Below are positions 47,207-55,480 of a stretch of DNA of 64,000 nt, piece by piece. The stretch comes from Neoroseomonas eburnea. Its GTDB lineage: Bacteria > Pseudomonadota > Alphaproteobacteria > Acetobacterales > Acetobacteraceae. The first letter of the stretch is position 1. Every line of letters begins with the position of its first letter. A model generated the notes under the pieces. That model had not been told where the DNA came from and did not search any database. It saw only the letters and a list, made by a program, of their open reading frames with translations. Where the stretch lies: NCBI RefSeq assembly GCF_018129005.1, contig NZ_JAAEDL010000019.1, positions 1 to 64,000 of the forward strand, in the 5' to 3' direction. The position numbers and the translations under genes were made by a program.

Positions 47207-48307
47207 TCAGGGCGCCGTGGCGCCGATCTTCTCCGCCACCGCGCGCGCCGCCGCCGCGGTGCCGTCCCTGCCGCCGATATCCGGCGTGCGCAGCCCGCCG
47301 GCGAAGGCGGCGTCCACCGCGGCATCGAGTTCCGCCGCCGCATCGGCGAAGCCCTGCCCGGCGCCGCGCCCGGCCAGCCAGTCGAGCATCATCGCGGCGG
47401 AGAGGATCGTCGCCGTCGGGTTCGCCAGCCCCTGCCCCGCGATGTCCGGCGCAGTGCCGTGCGCCGGCTGGAACACCGCATGGGTATCGCCGATGTCGGC
47501 CGACGGCGCGAAGCCCATGCCGCCGATCAGCCCGGCGCCGAGGTCGGAGAGGATGTCGCCGAACATGTTCTCGGTCGGCAGCACGTCGAAGGCCCAGGGC
47601 TTGCGCACCAGGTCGAGCGCCATCGCGTCCACGTAGTGCGTCGCATGCGCGACGTCGGGGTAGGCCGGCGCGGTCTCCGCGAAGATCGCGCGCATGAAGG
47701 CGAAGGCGCGGAAGACATTGGCCTTGTCCACCAGCGTCACCGTGCCCTTGCGGCCGCGCCGCTCGGCCCGCCGCCGCGCGAGGTCGAAGGAGAAGCGCGC
47801 CAGCCGCTCCGTCGTCGCGCGGGTGATGCGCAGCGTCTCCTCCGCCATGTCGTGCGTGACGGTGCCGCGGTCGCGGGAATGGAACAGGCCCTCGGTGCTT
47901 TCGCGCACGATCACCAGGTCCATCTCCCGCGCGCGCGGGTCGGCAAGTGCGACCGGCACGCCGGGCAGCGCGCGGAAGGGCCGCACGCCGGCATAGAGGT
48001 TCAGCCGGAAGCGCAGGTCGAGCTGCGGCGCGATCTCCGTCCCGTCCGCCGCGCGGATCTCCGGCCAGCCCATGGCACCGAGCAGGATCGCATCCGCCTT
48101 GGCGGCACTGGCAAAAGTCTCCTCGCTCATCGCCGTGCCGGTGTCGCGGTAGCAGAAGGCGCCGGCGCGCAGTTCCTCGAAGGCGAGGCCGATGCCGTGG
48201 CGCTTCGCCAGGGGGTCCAGCACGGCGAGCGTCGCCGCGGTCACCTCCGTGCCGATGCCGTCGCCCGGCAGGACGGCGATGCGCAGCGTGTTCGAGGGCA
48301 TGGGCAT
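47207..48307 (-). CDS. Isocitrate/isopropylmalate dehydrogenase family enzyme (tartrate/malate-type)
   Basis: The 366-residue protein has the family nucleotide start IAVLPGDGIGTEV, the catalytic lysine in VTLVDKANVFR, and the metal aspartates in DVLPTENMFGDILSDLGAGLIGG. The active-site loop reads RESTEG instead of the REL-x-GG of LeuB. That points away from 3-isopropylmalate and towards the tartrate/D-malate/homoisocitrate group, so it is probably a catabolic paralogue. The ATG at 48307 has AGGA at 7 bases; the frame extends further but without support. It is on the same strand as the monooxygenase and amidohydrolase. Confidence 0.83.
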   Translation of the reverse strand: MPMPSNTLRIAVLPGDGIGTEVTAATLAVLDPLAKRHGIGLAFEELRAGAFCYRDTGTAMSEETFASAAKADAILLGAMGWPEIRAADGTEIAPQLDLRFRLNLYAGVRPFRALPGVPVALADPRAREMDLVIVRESTEGLFHSRDRGTVTHDMAEETLRITRATTERLARFSFDLARRRAERRGRKGTVTLVDKANVFRAFAFMRAIFAETAPAYPDVAHATHYVDAMALDLVRKPWAFDVLPTENMFGDILSDLGAGLIGGMGFAPSADIGDTHAVFQPAHGTAPDIAGQGLANPTATILSAAMMLDWLAGRGAGQGFADAAAELDAAVDAAFAGGLRTPDIGGRDGTAAAARAVAEKIGATAP

Positions 48308-48435
48308 GGGCGTTTCCTCGGGCGTGTTGCTTGCCGCGCTTGTCCCATGGGCGCGCCGCCCGCGCCAGCCGGTGTTCACCGCGCGGCAAGGCTTCGCCGG
48401 CAGGATGCGGCGTGCCACCACCAGGGTCTGCTTCC

Positions 48436-48831
48436 GTGCCGCGCGATCCGCTTGCCACCCTCGCCAGGCTGCGTCGCCTGGATGTCTTCGCGGCGCAGCG
48501 CCGCCTGGCCGAGGCCCGGGCCGCGCTCGCCGCCCGGCAGGACGCCGCCGCCGCCCATGAGGCAGCCCTCCGCGCCGAGCGCCCCGGCGATGCGCCTGCC
48601 ACCTACGGCGCCTTCCTCGCCCGCGGGCTGGAGGCGCGCCAGGCCCATGCCGCCGCCACCAAGCGCGCCGAGGCGGCCACCGAGGCGGAGCGCGAGGCCC
48701 TGGCGCTTGCCCGCGGTGCGGAAAAGCTCATCGATATCCTGCGCGAGCGCCGCGCCGTCGCCGCGCGCCGCATCGCCGCCCGCCGCGCCCAGGCCCGGCT
48801 GGACGAGGCCGCGCAGCGCCAGCGCGACTGA
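48436..48831 (+). CDS. Small coiled-coil protein, FliJ-like in composition
   Basis: The 131-residue protein is almost entirely alpha-helical and rich in Ala, Arg and Glu, with heptad-like spacing (LRRLDVFAAQRRLAEARAAL and REALALARGAEKLIDILRER). It starts at GTG 48436. The length and profile recall FliJ/YscO-type export chaperones, but no flagellar or type III genes are nearby, so this is only a resemblance. It lies between the divergently read dehydrogenase and the second solute-binding gene, 70 bases from the latter. Confidence 0.5.
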   Translation: MPRDPLATLARLRRLDVFAAQRRLAEARAALAARQDAAAAHEAALRAERPGDAPATYGAFLARGLEARQAHAAATKRAEAATEAEREALALARGAEKLIDILRERRAVAARRIAARRAQARLDEAAQRQRD

Positions 48832-48901
48832 CCCGCCCCCCTCGCGCATTCGCGCGCGTCATGTAGTGTGCGGCCAAACTCGGCTCCCGGGAGGAACCAT
48901 C

Positions 48902-49885
48902 ATGATCCGCACACCCGGCCGTCGCGCGATTCTCGCCGCGGCCTCCCTGCCCCTGCTGTCCGCCATCGCCCGTGCGCAGTCCGACTGGCCGAACCGCCCG
49001 GTGCGCATCATCGTGCCGTTCCCGCCGGGCCAGGCCTCGGACATCATGACGCGGCTGGTGGCGGACGAGCTTTCCAAGCGCTGGCCGCAGCGCGTGATCG
49101 TGGAGAACCGCGGCGGCGGCGCCGGCGCCCCGGCACTGGAAGCCGGCGCGCGCTCGGCGCCGGACGGCTACACGCTGATCGCCGGCACCTCCGGCACCCT
49201 CGGCGTGAATCCCTCCGTGCTGCCGCGCATCCCCTATGACGCGGAGAAGGATTTCGCCGCCATCAGCAACGTGGCGATGGTGCCGCTGCTGGTGATCGCG
49301 CATCCCTCCCTGCCGCAGAACACGATGCAGGAGGTCGCGGCGGCGGCGCGGGAGCGGCCGGGCGCGCTGGACATGGCCTCGGCCGGCCCCGCCACCAGCC
49401 AGCACATGGCGGCGGAGCTGCTGATGCTGCGCGCCAACATCCGCTTCAACATCGTGCACTACCGCGGCAGCGGGCCGGCGATCGCCGATGTCATCGCCGG
49501 CAATGTGAAGCTGATGACGGACAGCGTCGCCTCCGCCCTGCCTCATATCCGCGAAGGGCGCGTGAAACCGATCGCTCTGTGCTCCGCGCGCCGTGTGCCG
49601 CAGTTGCCGGAGGTGCCGACGATCGCGGAAACCCTGGTGCCGGGCTATGAGGCAGCGGGTTGGAGCGGCCTGGTGGCGCCCGCCGGCACGCCGGCGGAGA
49701 TCATCCGCCGCATCAACGCCGACGTCGTCGCCGTGCTGCGCGATCCGGCGATCTCGGGGCGTATTGCGCAGATGGGCGCGGTGGCCGATCCGGGCACGCC
49801 CGAGGACTACGCGGCGTTCATCCGCAACGAAATCGCCAAGTGGCGCGAGGTGGCGCGGGCGGCGAACGTCCGGCTGGAAGGGTGA
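48902..49885 (+). CDS. Second tripartite tricarboxylate transporter-type (Bug) solute-binding protein
   Basis: The 327-residue protein has an export signal (MIRTPGRRAILAAASLPLLS...ARAQ), followed by the Bug fold markers WPNRPVRIIVPFPPGQASDI, GGGAGAPALEAGARSAPDGYT and HYRGSGPAIADVIAGNVKLM. The ATG at 48902 has GGGAGGA at the right distance. It faces the first Bug gene from the opposite end of the segment. The two share only family-level likeness, so they probably have different ligands. No TctA/TctB partners are in the window. The stop lies 4 bases before the right copy of the 138-bp repeat. Confidence 0.9.
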   Translation: MIRTPGRRAILAAASLPLLSAIARAQSDWPNRPVRIIVPFPPGQASDIMTRLVADELSKRWPQRVIVENRGGGAGAPALEAGARSAPDGYTLIAGTSGTLGVNPSVLPRIPYDAEKDFAAISNVAMVPLLVIAHPSLPQNTMQEVAAAARERPGALDMASAGPATSQHMAAELLMLRANIRFNIVHYRGSGPAIADVIAGNVKLMTDSVASALPHIREGRVKPIALCSARRVPQLPEVPTIAETLVPGYEAAGWSGLVAPAGTPAEIIRRINADVVAVLRDPAISGRIAQMGAVADPGTPEDYAAFIRNEIAKWREVARAANVRLEG

Positions 49886-49889
49886 AGGA

Positions 49890-50027
49890 AGGCCGGGGGA
49901 GTGAACTCCCCCGGACCCCCTCCTTTTTCTGTCTGTCGGCAAGGAGCACCCGGCGCGCCGCGTGCGCCCATCCAGGTGATCAAAGAAGGAGGGGGGATCG
50001 GGGGGAGTTCCCTCCCCCCGACCTTCA
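49890..50027 (-). repeat. 138-bp perfect inverted repeat, right copy (bidirectional terminator-like)
   Basis: This is the exact reverse complement of 40481-40618. It lies between the convergent second Bug gene and ycjF. The TCA at its right edge (50025-50027) is the ycjF stop codon; the same triplet in the left copy is the gltX stop. With hairpins at both ends and T-rich runs read outward, it can end transcription from either side. The two copies lie about 9.4 kb apart. Confidence 0.9.
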
Positions 50028-50948
50028 GCCGCGCGGCAGGATCCGGCACGCCTCATCCGCCGTGCGCGCGAGCAGGATCATCCGCCGCGCAGCGACCGCC
50101 GCCGCGGCGGCCTCGCCTGCCACATGTTCGGCAATTCGGCTGCTCAGCACACCGCGGACCATCGCATCCACCGCGACGTCGGTCGCAGCGACCGTCGCCG
50201 CATCCAGCGCCACGCGCCGCAGCAGGGACACGGTCCCGGCGATGCCGGGCCGAAAGCCGTGCAACGCCGCCACCTGCCGCACCAGCCGAATGCCGCGCCA
50301 GGCGAAGACCAGCGCATCGAGCCCCGGGGACGGGCTGACCGCCGTCACCGCGAAGGCCTGCATCGCCGCGGCGCGGCCGAGCGCAGCCGCATCCTGCGCG
50401 ATCGGCGCCAGGGTCTTCGCTTCCACCAGCGCGCAGGCCGCGTCCATCGGCATGTCGCGCAGGTTCCCGGTGCGTGGAAGGCCGGGCGGCAGACGCGCCT
50501 GCCAGGCCTCAAGCTCCGCCTGCAGCACCGCGACGTCTCCGCGGGCATGCGCCGCGCGTGCCCGGTCCACCGTGCGCAGCGCGAGATAGCCGCGCGCCTC
50601 CCGCCCGATCGCCGCGAAGACCAGCCCGAAGCCGCCGACCGCGACGGCCAGCGTCAGCCAGCCGAGCCAGGCCGCGCGGGCGAACTGCGCCGCGACGAAA
50701 TTCCCCGCCTCCAGCAGCGACAGGCCGAGCACCAGCACCGCCGCGCCCGCGCCGAGCAGCGCGAGCGAAGACCAGCCGCGGCTGCCGGGCGGCGCCACGA
50801 CGGCCACCGCCTTCTCCCATCCGAAATCGAGCCGCGGCGCAGGGGCCGCACCTTCGTCCAGGATCACCCGCGGCGCCGGGGCCGCGCCGGGTGTGGGCGT
50901 GCGCAGGCCGGTCGCGCCATCCTCCCGCCGGTCGCCTGGCGGGGTCAC
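50025..50948 (-). CDS. ycjF: YcjF-like membrane protein (DUF697/TIGR01620)
   Basis: The 307-residue protein has an Arg/Pro-rich N-terminal segment, two close transmembrane segments (about 60-105, LALLGAGAAVLVLGLSLLE and WLGWLTLAVAVGGFGLVFAA), and a C-terminal DUF697-like helical domain. It starts at GTG 50948, sharing the bases GTGA with the ycjX stop. The ycjX-ycjF pair is conserved in proteobacteria as part of envelope-stress or membrane-associated GTPase systems of uncertain function. Its stop is in the 138-bp repeat. The assignment rests on the size, two-helix layout and neighbour. Confidence 0.85.
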   Translation of the reverse strand: MTPPGDRREDGATGLRTPTPGAAPAPRVILDEGAAPAPRLDFGWEKAVAVVAPPGSRGWSSLALLGAGAAVLVLGLSLLEAGNFVAAQFARAAWLGWLTLAVAVGGFGLVFAAIGREARGYLALRTVDRARAAHARGDVAVLQAELEAWQARLPPGLPRTGNLRDMPMDAACALVEAKTLAPIAQDAAALGRAAAMQAFAVTAVSPSPGLDALVFAWRGIRLVRQVAALHGFRPGIAGTVSLLRRVALDAATVAATDVAVDAMVRGVLSSRIAEHVAGEAAAAAVAARRMILLARTADEACRILPRG

Positions 50949-52333
50949 AGCAGGTCCGCCACGAGCCAGGCGAGCAGTGCGTCCAGCCCAAGATGCGGCA
51001 TCCCCGACGCCCCATGGCGGTCGAGGCGCGGCGGGCGGAATTCCGGCATGCTGAACAGGCCGGCATCCCAGAAGGCGGGTTCGGGCGGTTTCATCGGCAC
51101 CTCGCCCGGATAGATGGTGGCGCCGACGCCTTCCTGCAAAAGCACCCCGCGGACGGCGGCGACCGCCTGGCCTTCCAGCCGCGCGACGGCATCCTCGGTG
51201 CAGCGGATGGCGGCGACGGCATGGCAGGAGACGGTGGCGCCGGAGGCCTCCGCCCGCCCCCGCGCGCCGAGGGTGATGTGCTCCACCAGCGCCGCCAGCG
51301 AATCCCGCGCCCGCGTCGGCACGTGGTCCGCCTTGGTGGCGGCGAAGGCGACACGCGAGGGCGCGGCGCCGAGCAGCCGCTCCAGCCAATTGGCGCCGGA
51401 GATGATGGCGGCGACGGCGGCCAGCGCCTCGGCCGTGTCGGTGAAGGCTTCCTGCCCCGCATGCAAAGCGCCGAGCACGTCCACCAGCACCACCTGGCGA
51501 TGGAAGCGCGAGAAGAAGGGGTCGAGGAAGTTGGCCCGCTGGTCGTCGAGATAGGCCGCGTAGCGTCGCGCGCAGAGATCGGCGAGGCCGCCGCGCACGG
51601 AGTCCGGCAGCGGGAAGAACCAGAGCAGCGGCGCCTCCCCGCGCGGACCCGGATTGAGGAAGCGGCCGGGTTGCAGGAAGCGCAGCCCGTGCGTGTCGCG
51701 GCAGGCGCGCAGGGCGTCGCGGTAGAGGGTGAAGCCGCGCTTCGCCAGCACGTCCTCGGCGGGCGCTTCGGGCGGCAGGGAGTCGATGAAGGCGAGGAAA
51801 TCGGCCGCTGCCGCCGCGCGCGTGCCGCGGCGCAGGCGCGCCAGGGTCTCGGCCGACCAGGCCGCATGGCCCTGCCGCAGCATCGGCAGGTCGAGCAGCC
51901 ATTCGCCGGGATAGTCGATCAGGTCGAGCGTGACGCGGCGCTCGGGCAGCAGCCCGCCGAGCGAGGTGCGCCGCTCCACGTCGATGGCGAGGGAGAGAGT
52001 GGAGAAATCCTCGGTCCGCTCCGGCCAGCGTGGCGGGTCGGCGGCCAGCGCGCCGAGATGGGCATCGGGATCGAAGCGCGGCACCGTCTCGGTGTCCGCC
52101 GGCACGACGAAGACGCGGCGGATGCGCCCGCCCGCCGCATCCGACAGCGCGGGCAGCGTGCGCGCGCCACGCCCCGCGGCGAGCAGATTCGCGATCAGCG
52201 AGGTGAGGAAGACCGTCTTGCCCGCGCGCGACAGCCCGGTGACGGCGAGCCGGATGCGCTCGCGGCCGATCAGGGCGCGGGCGGCGTCCTCGGTGGTGTC
52301 GAGAACGACCCGGAGCAGGGAAAGCGGATCCAT
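50945..52333 (-). CDS. ycjX: YcjX-family P-loop GTPase/ATPase (DUF463)
   Basis: The 462-residue protein has a Walker A motif (GLSRAGKTVFLTSLIANLL), the DUF463-typical YPGEWLLDLPML with an Asp-Tyr-Pro-Gly switch region, and QVVLVDVLGALHAGQEAF as the B-type strand. FAATKADHVP is a TKAD-like base-recognition motif. It is a single-domain stress-associated nucleotide-binding protein whose exact action is not known. The ATG at 52333 lies 157 bases from the divergent padR start. It is coupled to ycjF by a four-base overlap. Confidence 0.9.
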   Translation of the reverse strand: MDPLSLLRVVLDTTEDAARALIGRERIRLAVTGLSRAGKTVFLTSLIANLLAAGRGARTLPALSDAAGGRIRRVFVVPADTETVPRFDPDAHLGALAADPPRWPERTEDFSTLSLAIDVERRTSLGGLLPERRVTLDLIDYPGEWLLDLPMLRQGHAAWSAETLARLRRGTRAAAAADFLAFIDSLPPEAPAEDVLAKRGFTLYRDALRACRDTHGLRFLQPGRFLNPGPRGEAPLLWFFPLPDSVRGGLADLCARRYAAYLDDQRANFLDPFFSRFHRQVVLVDVLGALHAGQEAFTDTAEALAAVAAIISGANWLERLLGAAPSRVAFAATKADHVPTRARDSLAALVEHITLGARGRAEASGATVSCHAVAAIRCTEDAVARLEGQAVAAVRGVLLQEGVGATIYPGEVPMKPPEPAFWDAGLFSMPEFRPPRLDRHGASGMPHLGLDALLAWLVADLL

Positions 52334-52426
52334 GGGGCGGTCGTCAGCGCCGCCGGGGGAAATCGGTCATGGCCAAGGGTCGCACCCGGCCGTCGGCTTG
52401 GGCAACCGCCCGGCCCCGAAATGGGC

Positions 52427-52476
52427 TTGAATTCGACTGTGTTTCGACATATCTTATTTCCCGATAGATCGAATTC
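52427..52476 (+). promoter_or_regulatory. padR promoter overlapped by nested inverted repeats (candidate PadR operator)
   Basis: TTGAAT (52427-52432) and TATCTT (52450-52455) form a promoter-like pair with 17-base spacing. Overlapping it are the perfect outer pair GAATTCGA (52429-52436) and TCGAATTC (52469-52476), and the imperfect inner pair TCGACATATC (52444-52453) and GATAGATCGA (52463-52472). The region is markedly AT-rich compared with its surroundings. PadR proteins usually repress their own promoter through such dyads, so autoregulation is likely. Confidence 0.65.
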
Positions 52477-52489
52477 GGTGGAGGCCGAT

Positions 52490-53074
52490 ATGCATCACAG
52501 ACAGTTTCATGGTCATCATCACGGGCATGGCCATCATCACGGGCGTCGCTTCGCACGCCAGGAGGACGGGAACCCCGGTCGCCATGGTCATCCCTGGCGC
52601 GGGCGTGGCGGCGGCGGGCTCGGGCGGTTCTTCGCCCATGGCGACCTGCGCCTCGTCATCCTGCACCTGATCGCGGAGAAGCCGCGCCACGGCTACGAGA
52701 TCATCAAGGCGATCGAGGAGCGCGTGGCCGGCGCCTACAGCCCGAGCCCCGGCGTGATCTACCCGACGCTCACCCTGCTCGAGGAACTCGGCTACGTGAC
52801 GGTCGAGGCGGCCGAGGAGGGCAACCGCAAGCTGCACGTCATCACCGGGCAGGGCCGTGCCTTCCTCGAGGCGAACCGCCCGGCGCTGGACGCGCTGCTC
52901 GCGCGGATGGACGAGGCCGGCAGCGGCGGCCCCGCGCCGCAGGTGATCCGAGCCATGGAAAACCTCAAGCTGGCCCTGCGGCTGCGCCTGTCGCGCGGCC
53001 CGCTGAGCCCGGCGGAGGCCGATGCGGTGGCCGCGGCGATCGATGCCGCCGCCAGCGCCGTGGAGAAGAGCTGA
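52490..53074 (+). CDS. PadR-family regulator with a histidine-rich N-terminus
   Basis: The 194-residue protein begins with a His/Gly-rich leader (about 1-40, FHGHHHGHGHHHGRR) that could bind metal or heme. A PadR winged helix follows (about 50-130, LRLVILHLIAEKPRHGYEII, SPSPGVIYPTLTLLEELGY, EGNRKLHVITGQGRAFL). A short C-terminal helical part mediates dimers in this family. Its stop overlaps the DUF2218 start by one base (TGATG). A dyad-rich promoter lies upstream. Regulation by metal is an inference from the leader and the partner gene. Confidence 0.9.
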   Translation: MHHRQFHGHHHGHGHHHGRRFARQEDGNPGRHGHPWRGRGGGGLGRFFAHGDLRLVILHLIAEKPRHGYEIIKAIEERVAGAYSPSPGVIYPTLTLLEELGYVTVEAAEEGNRKLHVITGQGRAFLEANRPALDALLARMDEAGSGGPAPQVIRAMENLKLALRLRLSRGPLSPAEADAVAAAIDAAASAVEKS

Positions 53075-53373
53075 TGCTGCGCTCTGAAGCGCGCGTCGCG
53101 ACCGCCTCGCCGCGCCGCTATCTCGGCCAGCTCTGCAAGCATTTCGGCCACAAGGTGCCGGCGAGCTGCGACGGGCGGCTGGGGCGCATCGACTTCCCGT
53201 TCGGCCCTTGCGAGCTGGACGCCTCGGCCGAGGATGCCCTGGTCCTGCGCGTCGCGGCGGCCGATGACGAGGCGCTGGCGAGGCTGGAGCACGTCGTCGG
53301 CAGCCATCTCGAACGCTTCGCCTTCCGCGAGGCGCTCGAGATCGCCTGGAGCCGGACGCCGCCCGCGCCCTGA
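53074..53373 (+). CDS. DUF2218 domain protein
   Basis: The 99-residue protein has the DUF2218 hallmarks (ARVATASPRRYLGQLCKHFGHK, GRIDFPFGPCELDA, and LEHVVGSHLERFAFRE). Elsewhere the domain occurs beside, or fused to, siderophore-interacting ferric reductases and PadR regulators. That suggests a role in iron handling, though the activity is unknown. It starts on the last base of the padR stop. No siderophore gene is in the window. Confidence 0.82.
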   Translation: MLRSEARVATASPRRYLGQLCKHFGHKVPASCDGRLGRIDFPFGPCELDASAEDALVLRVAAADDEALARLEHVVGSHLERFAFREALEIAWSRTPPAP

Positions 53374-53394
53374 AGGCGCAGGCAGCCCGGGCGG

Positions 53395-53790
53395 TCAGCG
53401 CTGGATCAGCTCGATCTTGTAGCCGTCCGGGTCTTCGACGAAGGCGATGATGGTGGTGCCGAACTTCACCGGCCCGGCTTCGCGCGTCACCTTGCCGCCG
53501 GCGGCGCGCACCTTCTCGCAGGCCGCGGCGACGTCCGGCACGCCGACGGCGAGGTGGCCGAAGGCGGTGCCCATCTCGTACTTCTCCACGCCGTAGTTGT
53601 AGGTCAGCTCGATCTCGCCGGCGCCGGAGGCGTTGCCGTCCCCGTAGCCGAGGAAGACGAGCGTGTACTTGCCGTCCGGCACGTCGCGCCGGCGCAGTTC
53701 CGTCATGCCGAGAAGCTGAGTGTAGAAGGCGATGCTGCGGTCCAGGTTGCCGACCCGGAGCATGGTGTGCAGGAAGCGGCCTTCGCTCAT
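53395..53790 (-). CDS. gloA: Lactoylglutathione lyase (glyoxalase I)
   Basis: The 131-residue VOC-fold protein isomerises the methylglyoxal-glutathione adduct. It has the ligands and motifs [42 protein letters not shown], and [12 protein letters not shown]. The metal ligands H8, E60-region, H-in-AFGHLA and final Glu are consistent with the nickel/zinc type. The ATG at 53790 overlaps the lpxI stop by four bases, so it is read with the lipid A operon. A detoxification gene there is unusual. It may balance methylglyoxal from the triose-phosphate pool, but that is speculation. Confidence 0.93.
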   Translation of the reverse strand: MSEGRFLHTMLRVGNLDRSIAFYTQLLGMTELRRRDVPDGKYTLVFLGYGDGNASGAGEIELTYNYGVEKYEMGTAFGHLAVGVPDVAAACEKVRAAGGKVTREAGPVKFGTTIIAFVEDPDGYKIELIQR

Positions 53791-54638
53791 GCTGTCGTTC
53801 CTTCCGTGAAGTCCGCCGGGTCGAAGGCCAGCAGGAAGAGCCCCGCCTCCCGTGCCCGGGCGATAGTGGTGTCTCGATCGAGAAGGATGGTGCCGTTGGC
53901 CTCGAAGGCCAAGCCGCGAAGCCCGGCGGCGGCGGCGGCATCGACGGTGCGCGGCCCGATGGTCGGCAGGTCCGCCAGGCGCGACTGGCCGGGCTTGACG
54001 CATTTCACCAGGACGCCGCCAGGTCCTTCGCGATGCAGCCTGCCGCATCGGTCCAGCATCGCGTCGGTGCCCTCGATCGCTTCGACGGCGAGGACCAGCC
54101 CCTGTTGCACGACGCAGCCCTGGCCGACATCGACGGCGCCGAGCGCGCGGCACACGGCAAGCCCGCGCTGGATGTCGGCGCGCGCGAGGTCATCGGGCTG
54201 CGGCCCCGCCAGCAACGCCGCCGGCGGCAGCAGCCCGGCCAGCACCTGCTGCGCGCCGAGCACCTCGAACCCGTCCTCCGCCAGCACCTTCATCACCGCG
54301 CGCAGGATCGAATCGTCGCCGGAGAAGGCCGCCTTGCCGATGCGCGCAAGCAGCTTCATCCCCGCCGCATCCGGCCGCAGGGAGAGCAGCGACGGCCGTG
54401 CGACCGTCCCCGCCAGCACCACCTGCCGCACGCCGTGCTGCTTGAGCCAGGCCAGCATCTGCGCCGCCAGGCCCCAGCGGAAGACGCGATGCGGCAGCGC
54501 GGGATAGGCCGCCGCATCGCCATGCCCTTCGAGCACCACGACGACGACCGGCCGGCCCGAGGCGGCGACGGCTTCCGCCACGCGCACGGGCAGCCCGCCG
54601 CCGCCGGCGATGACGCCGAGCGGTTCAGCCGCGATCAT
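53787..54638 (-). CDS. lpxI: UDP-2,3-diacylglucosamine pyrophosphatase LpxI
   Basis: The 283-residue protein (DUF1009 family) hydrolyses UDP-2,3-diacylglucosamine to lipid X, as LpxH does elsewhere. Motifs are [59 protein letters not shown], and [21 protein letters not shown]. LpxI replaces LpxH in alphaproteobacteria. It lies 18 bases after lpxA and overlaps gloA, in the lpxD-fabZ-lpxA-lpxI order. Confidence 0.94.
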   Translation of the reverse strand: MIAAEPLGVIAGGGGLPVRVAEAVAASGRPVVVVVLEGHGDAAAYPALPHRVFRWGLAAQMLAWLKQHGVRQVVLAGTVARPSLLSLRPDAAGMKLLARIGKAAFSGDDSILRAVMKVLAEDGFEVLGAQQVLAGLLPPAALLAGPQPDDLARADIQRGLAVCRALGAVDVGQGCVVQQGLVLAVEAIEGTDAMLDRCGRLHREGPGGVLVKCVKPGQSRLADLPTIGPRTVDAAAAAGLRGLAFEANGTILLDRDTTIARAREAGLFLLAFDPADFTEGTTA

Positions 54639-54656
54639 CGCGACGGCGCCGGGCGA

Positions 54657-55478
54657 TCAGTTGGTGTCGTCCTCATCGCCCGCATCGACGTCGCGCCCGG
54701 CCTTGCACAGGCCACGCTTCGACGGCGCCTTGATGAAGGCGAGGATCTCCGCGACCTGCGCGTCCTCGGGCCAGCGCGCCTCGGCCTGGGCGAAGCGTTC
54801 GGTGAATACGCCCGGCTCCTTGAACAGCAGGCGGAAGGCGCCGCGCAGCGCGTGGATCTGCGGGCGGGTGAAGCCGCGCCGCTTCAGCCCGATCAGGTTC
54901 AGCCCGATCATGCGCGCGCGGTTTCCCATGGCGGAGCCGTAGGGGATCACGTCGGCCTCGACGCCGCTCATGCCGCCGATCACCGCCTGGCGGCCGATGC
55001 GCACGAACTGGTGGATCGCCGTGCCGCCGCCGACGAAGACGGTGTCGCCGATCTCGACATGGCCGCCGAGCATCACGTTGTTCGCGATGATGACGCGGTC
55101 GTGCAGCGTGCAGTCATGCGCGACATGCGCGACCGCCATGATCATGCAGTCGGCGCCCACATGCGTGACGCCGGCGCCGCCGACGCTCCCGCGGTGGATG
55201 GTGGCGTGCTCGCGCACCAGGGTGCGCGCGCCGATCTCGCAGCGCGTCGGCTCGCCCCTGTACTTCAGGTCCTGCGGCGCCATGCCGATGGTCGCGAAGG
55301 GAAACACCTTCACGCCGGCGCCGAGCCGGGTGTGCCCGTCCACCACCACATGGGAGACGAGTTCGACGCCGTCTCCGAGGACGACGTCGGGACCGACCAC
55401 GCATGCGGGCCCGATGCGGCAGCCCGTACCGATGACGGCGCCTGGGGCGACCGCCGCGGTCGGATGGATGTCTGTCAT
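54657..55478 (-). CDS. lpxA: UDP-N-acetylglucosamine acyltransferase
   Basis: The 273-residue protein is a left-handed parallel beta-helix with hexapeptide repeats through most of its length (IHPTAAVAPGAVIGTGCRIG and on). The catalytic histidine lies in MAVAHVAHDC, and the C-terminal domain follows (NLIGLKRRGFTRPQIHALRGAFRLLF in parts). It adds the first 3-hydroxyacyl chain to UDP-GlcNAc. The ATG at 55478 starts MTDIHPTAAV, two bases after fabZ. The acidic C-terminus (AGDEDDTN) is an extra tail. Confidence 0.95.
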   Translation of the reverse strand: MTDIHPTAAVAPGAVIGTGCRIGPACVVGPDVVLGDGVELVSHVVVDGHTRLGAGVKVFPFATIGMAPQDLKYRGEPTRCEIGARTLVREHATIHRGSVGGAGVTHVGADCMIMAVAHVAHDCTLHDRVIIANNVMLGGHVEIGDTVFVGGGTAIHQFVRIGRQAVIGGMSGVEADVIPYGSAMGNRARMIGLNLIGLKRRGFTRPQIHALRGAFRLLFKEPGVFTERFAQAEARWPEDAQVAEILAFIKAPSKRGLCKAGRDVDAGDEDDTN

Positions 55479-55480
55479 GT

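Noticed and set aside
47207-48307. Assignment of the dehydrogenase as LeuB (leucine synthesis)
   Set aside because: The active-site loop is RESTEG rather than REL-x-GG, no leuA, leuC or leuD is nearby, and its neighbours are catabolic.
48436-48831. Assignment of the coiled-coil protein as flagellar FliJ
   Set aside because: The resemblance is compositional only, and no flagellar or type III secretion gene lies in the window.
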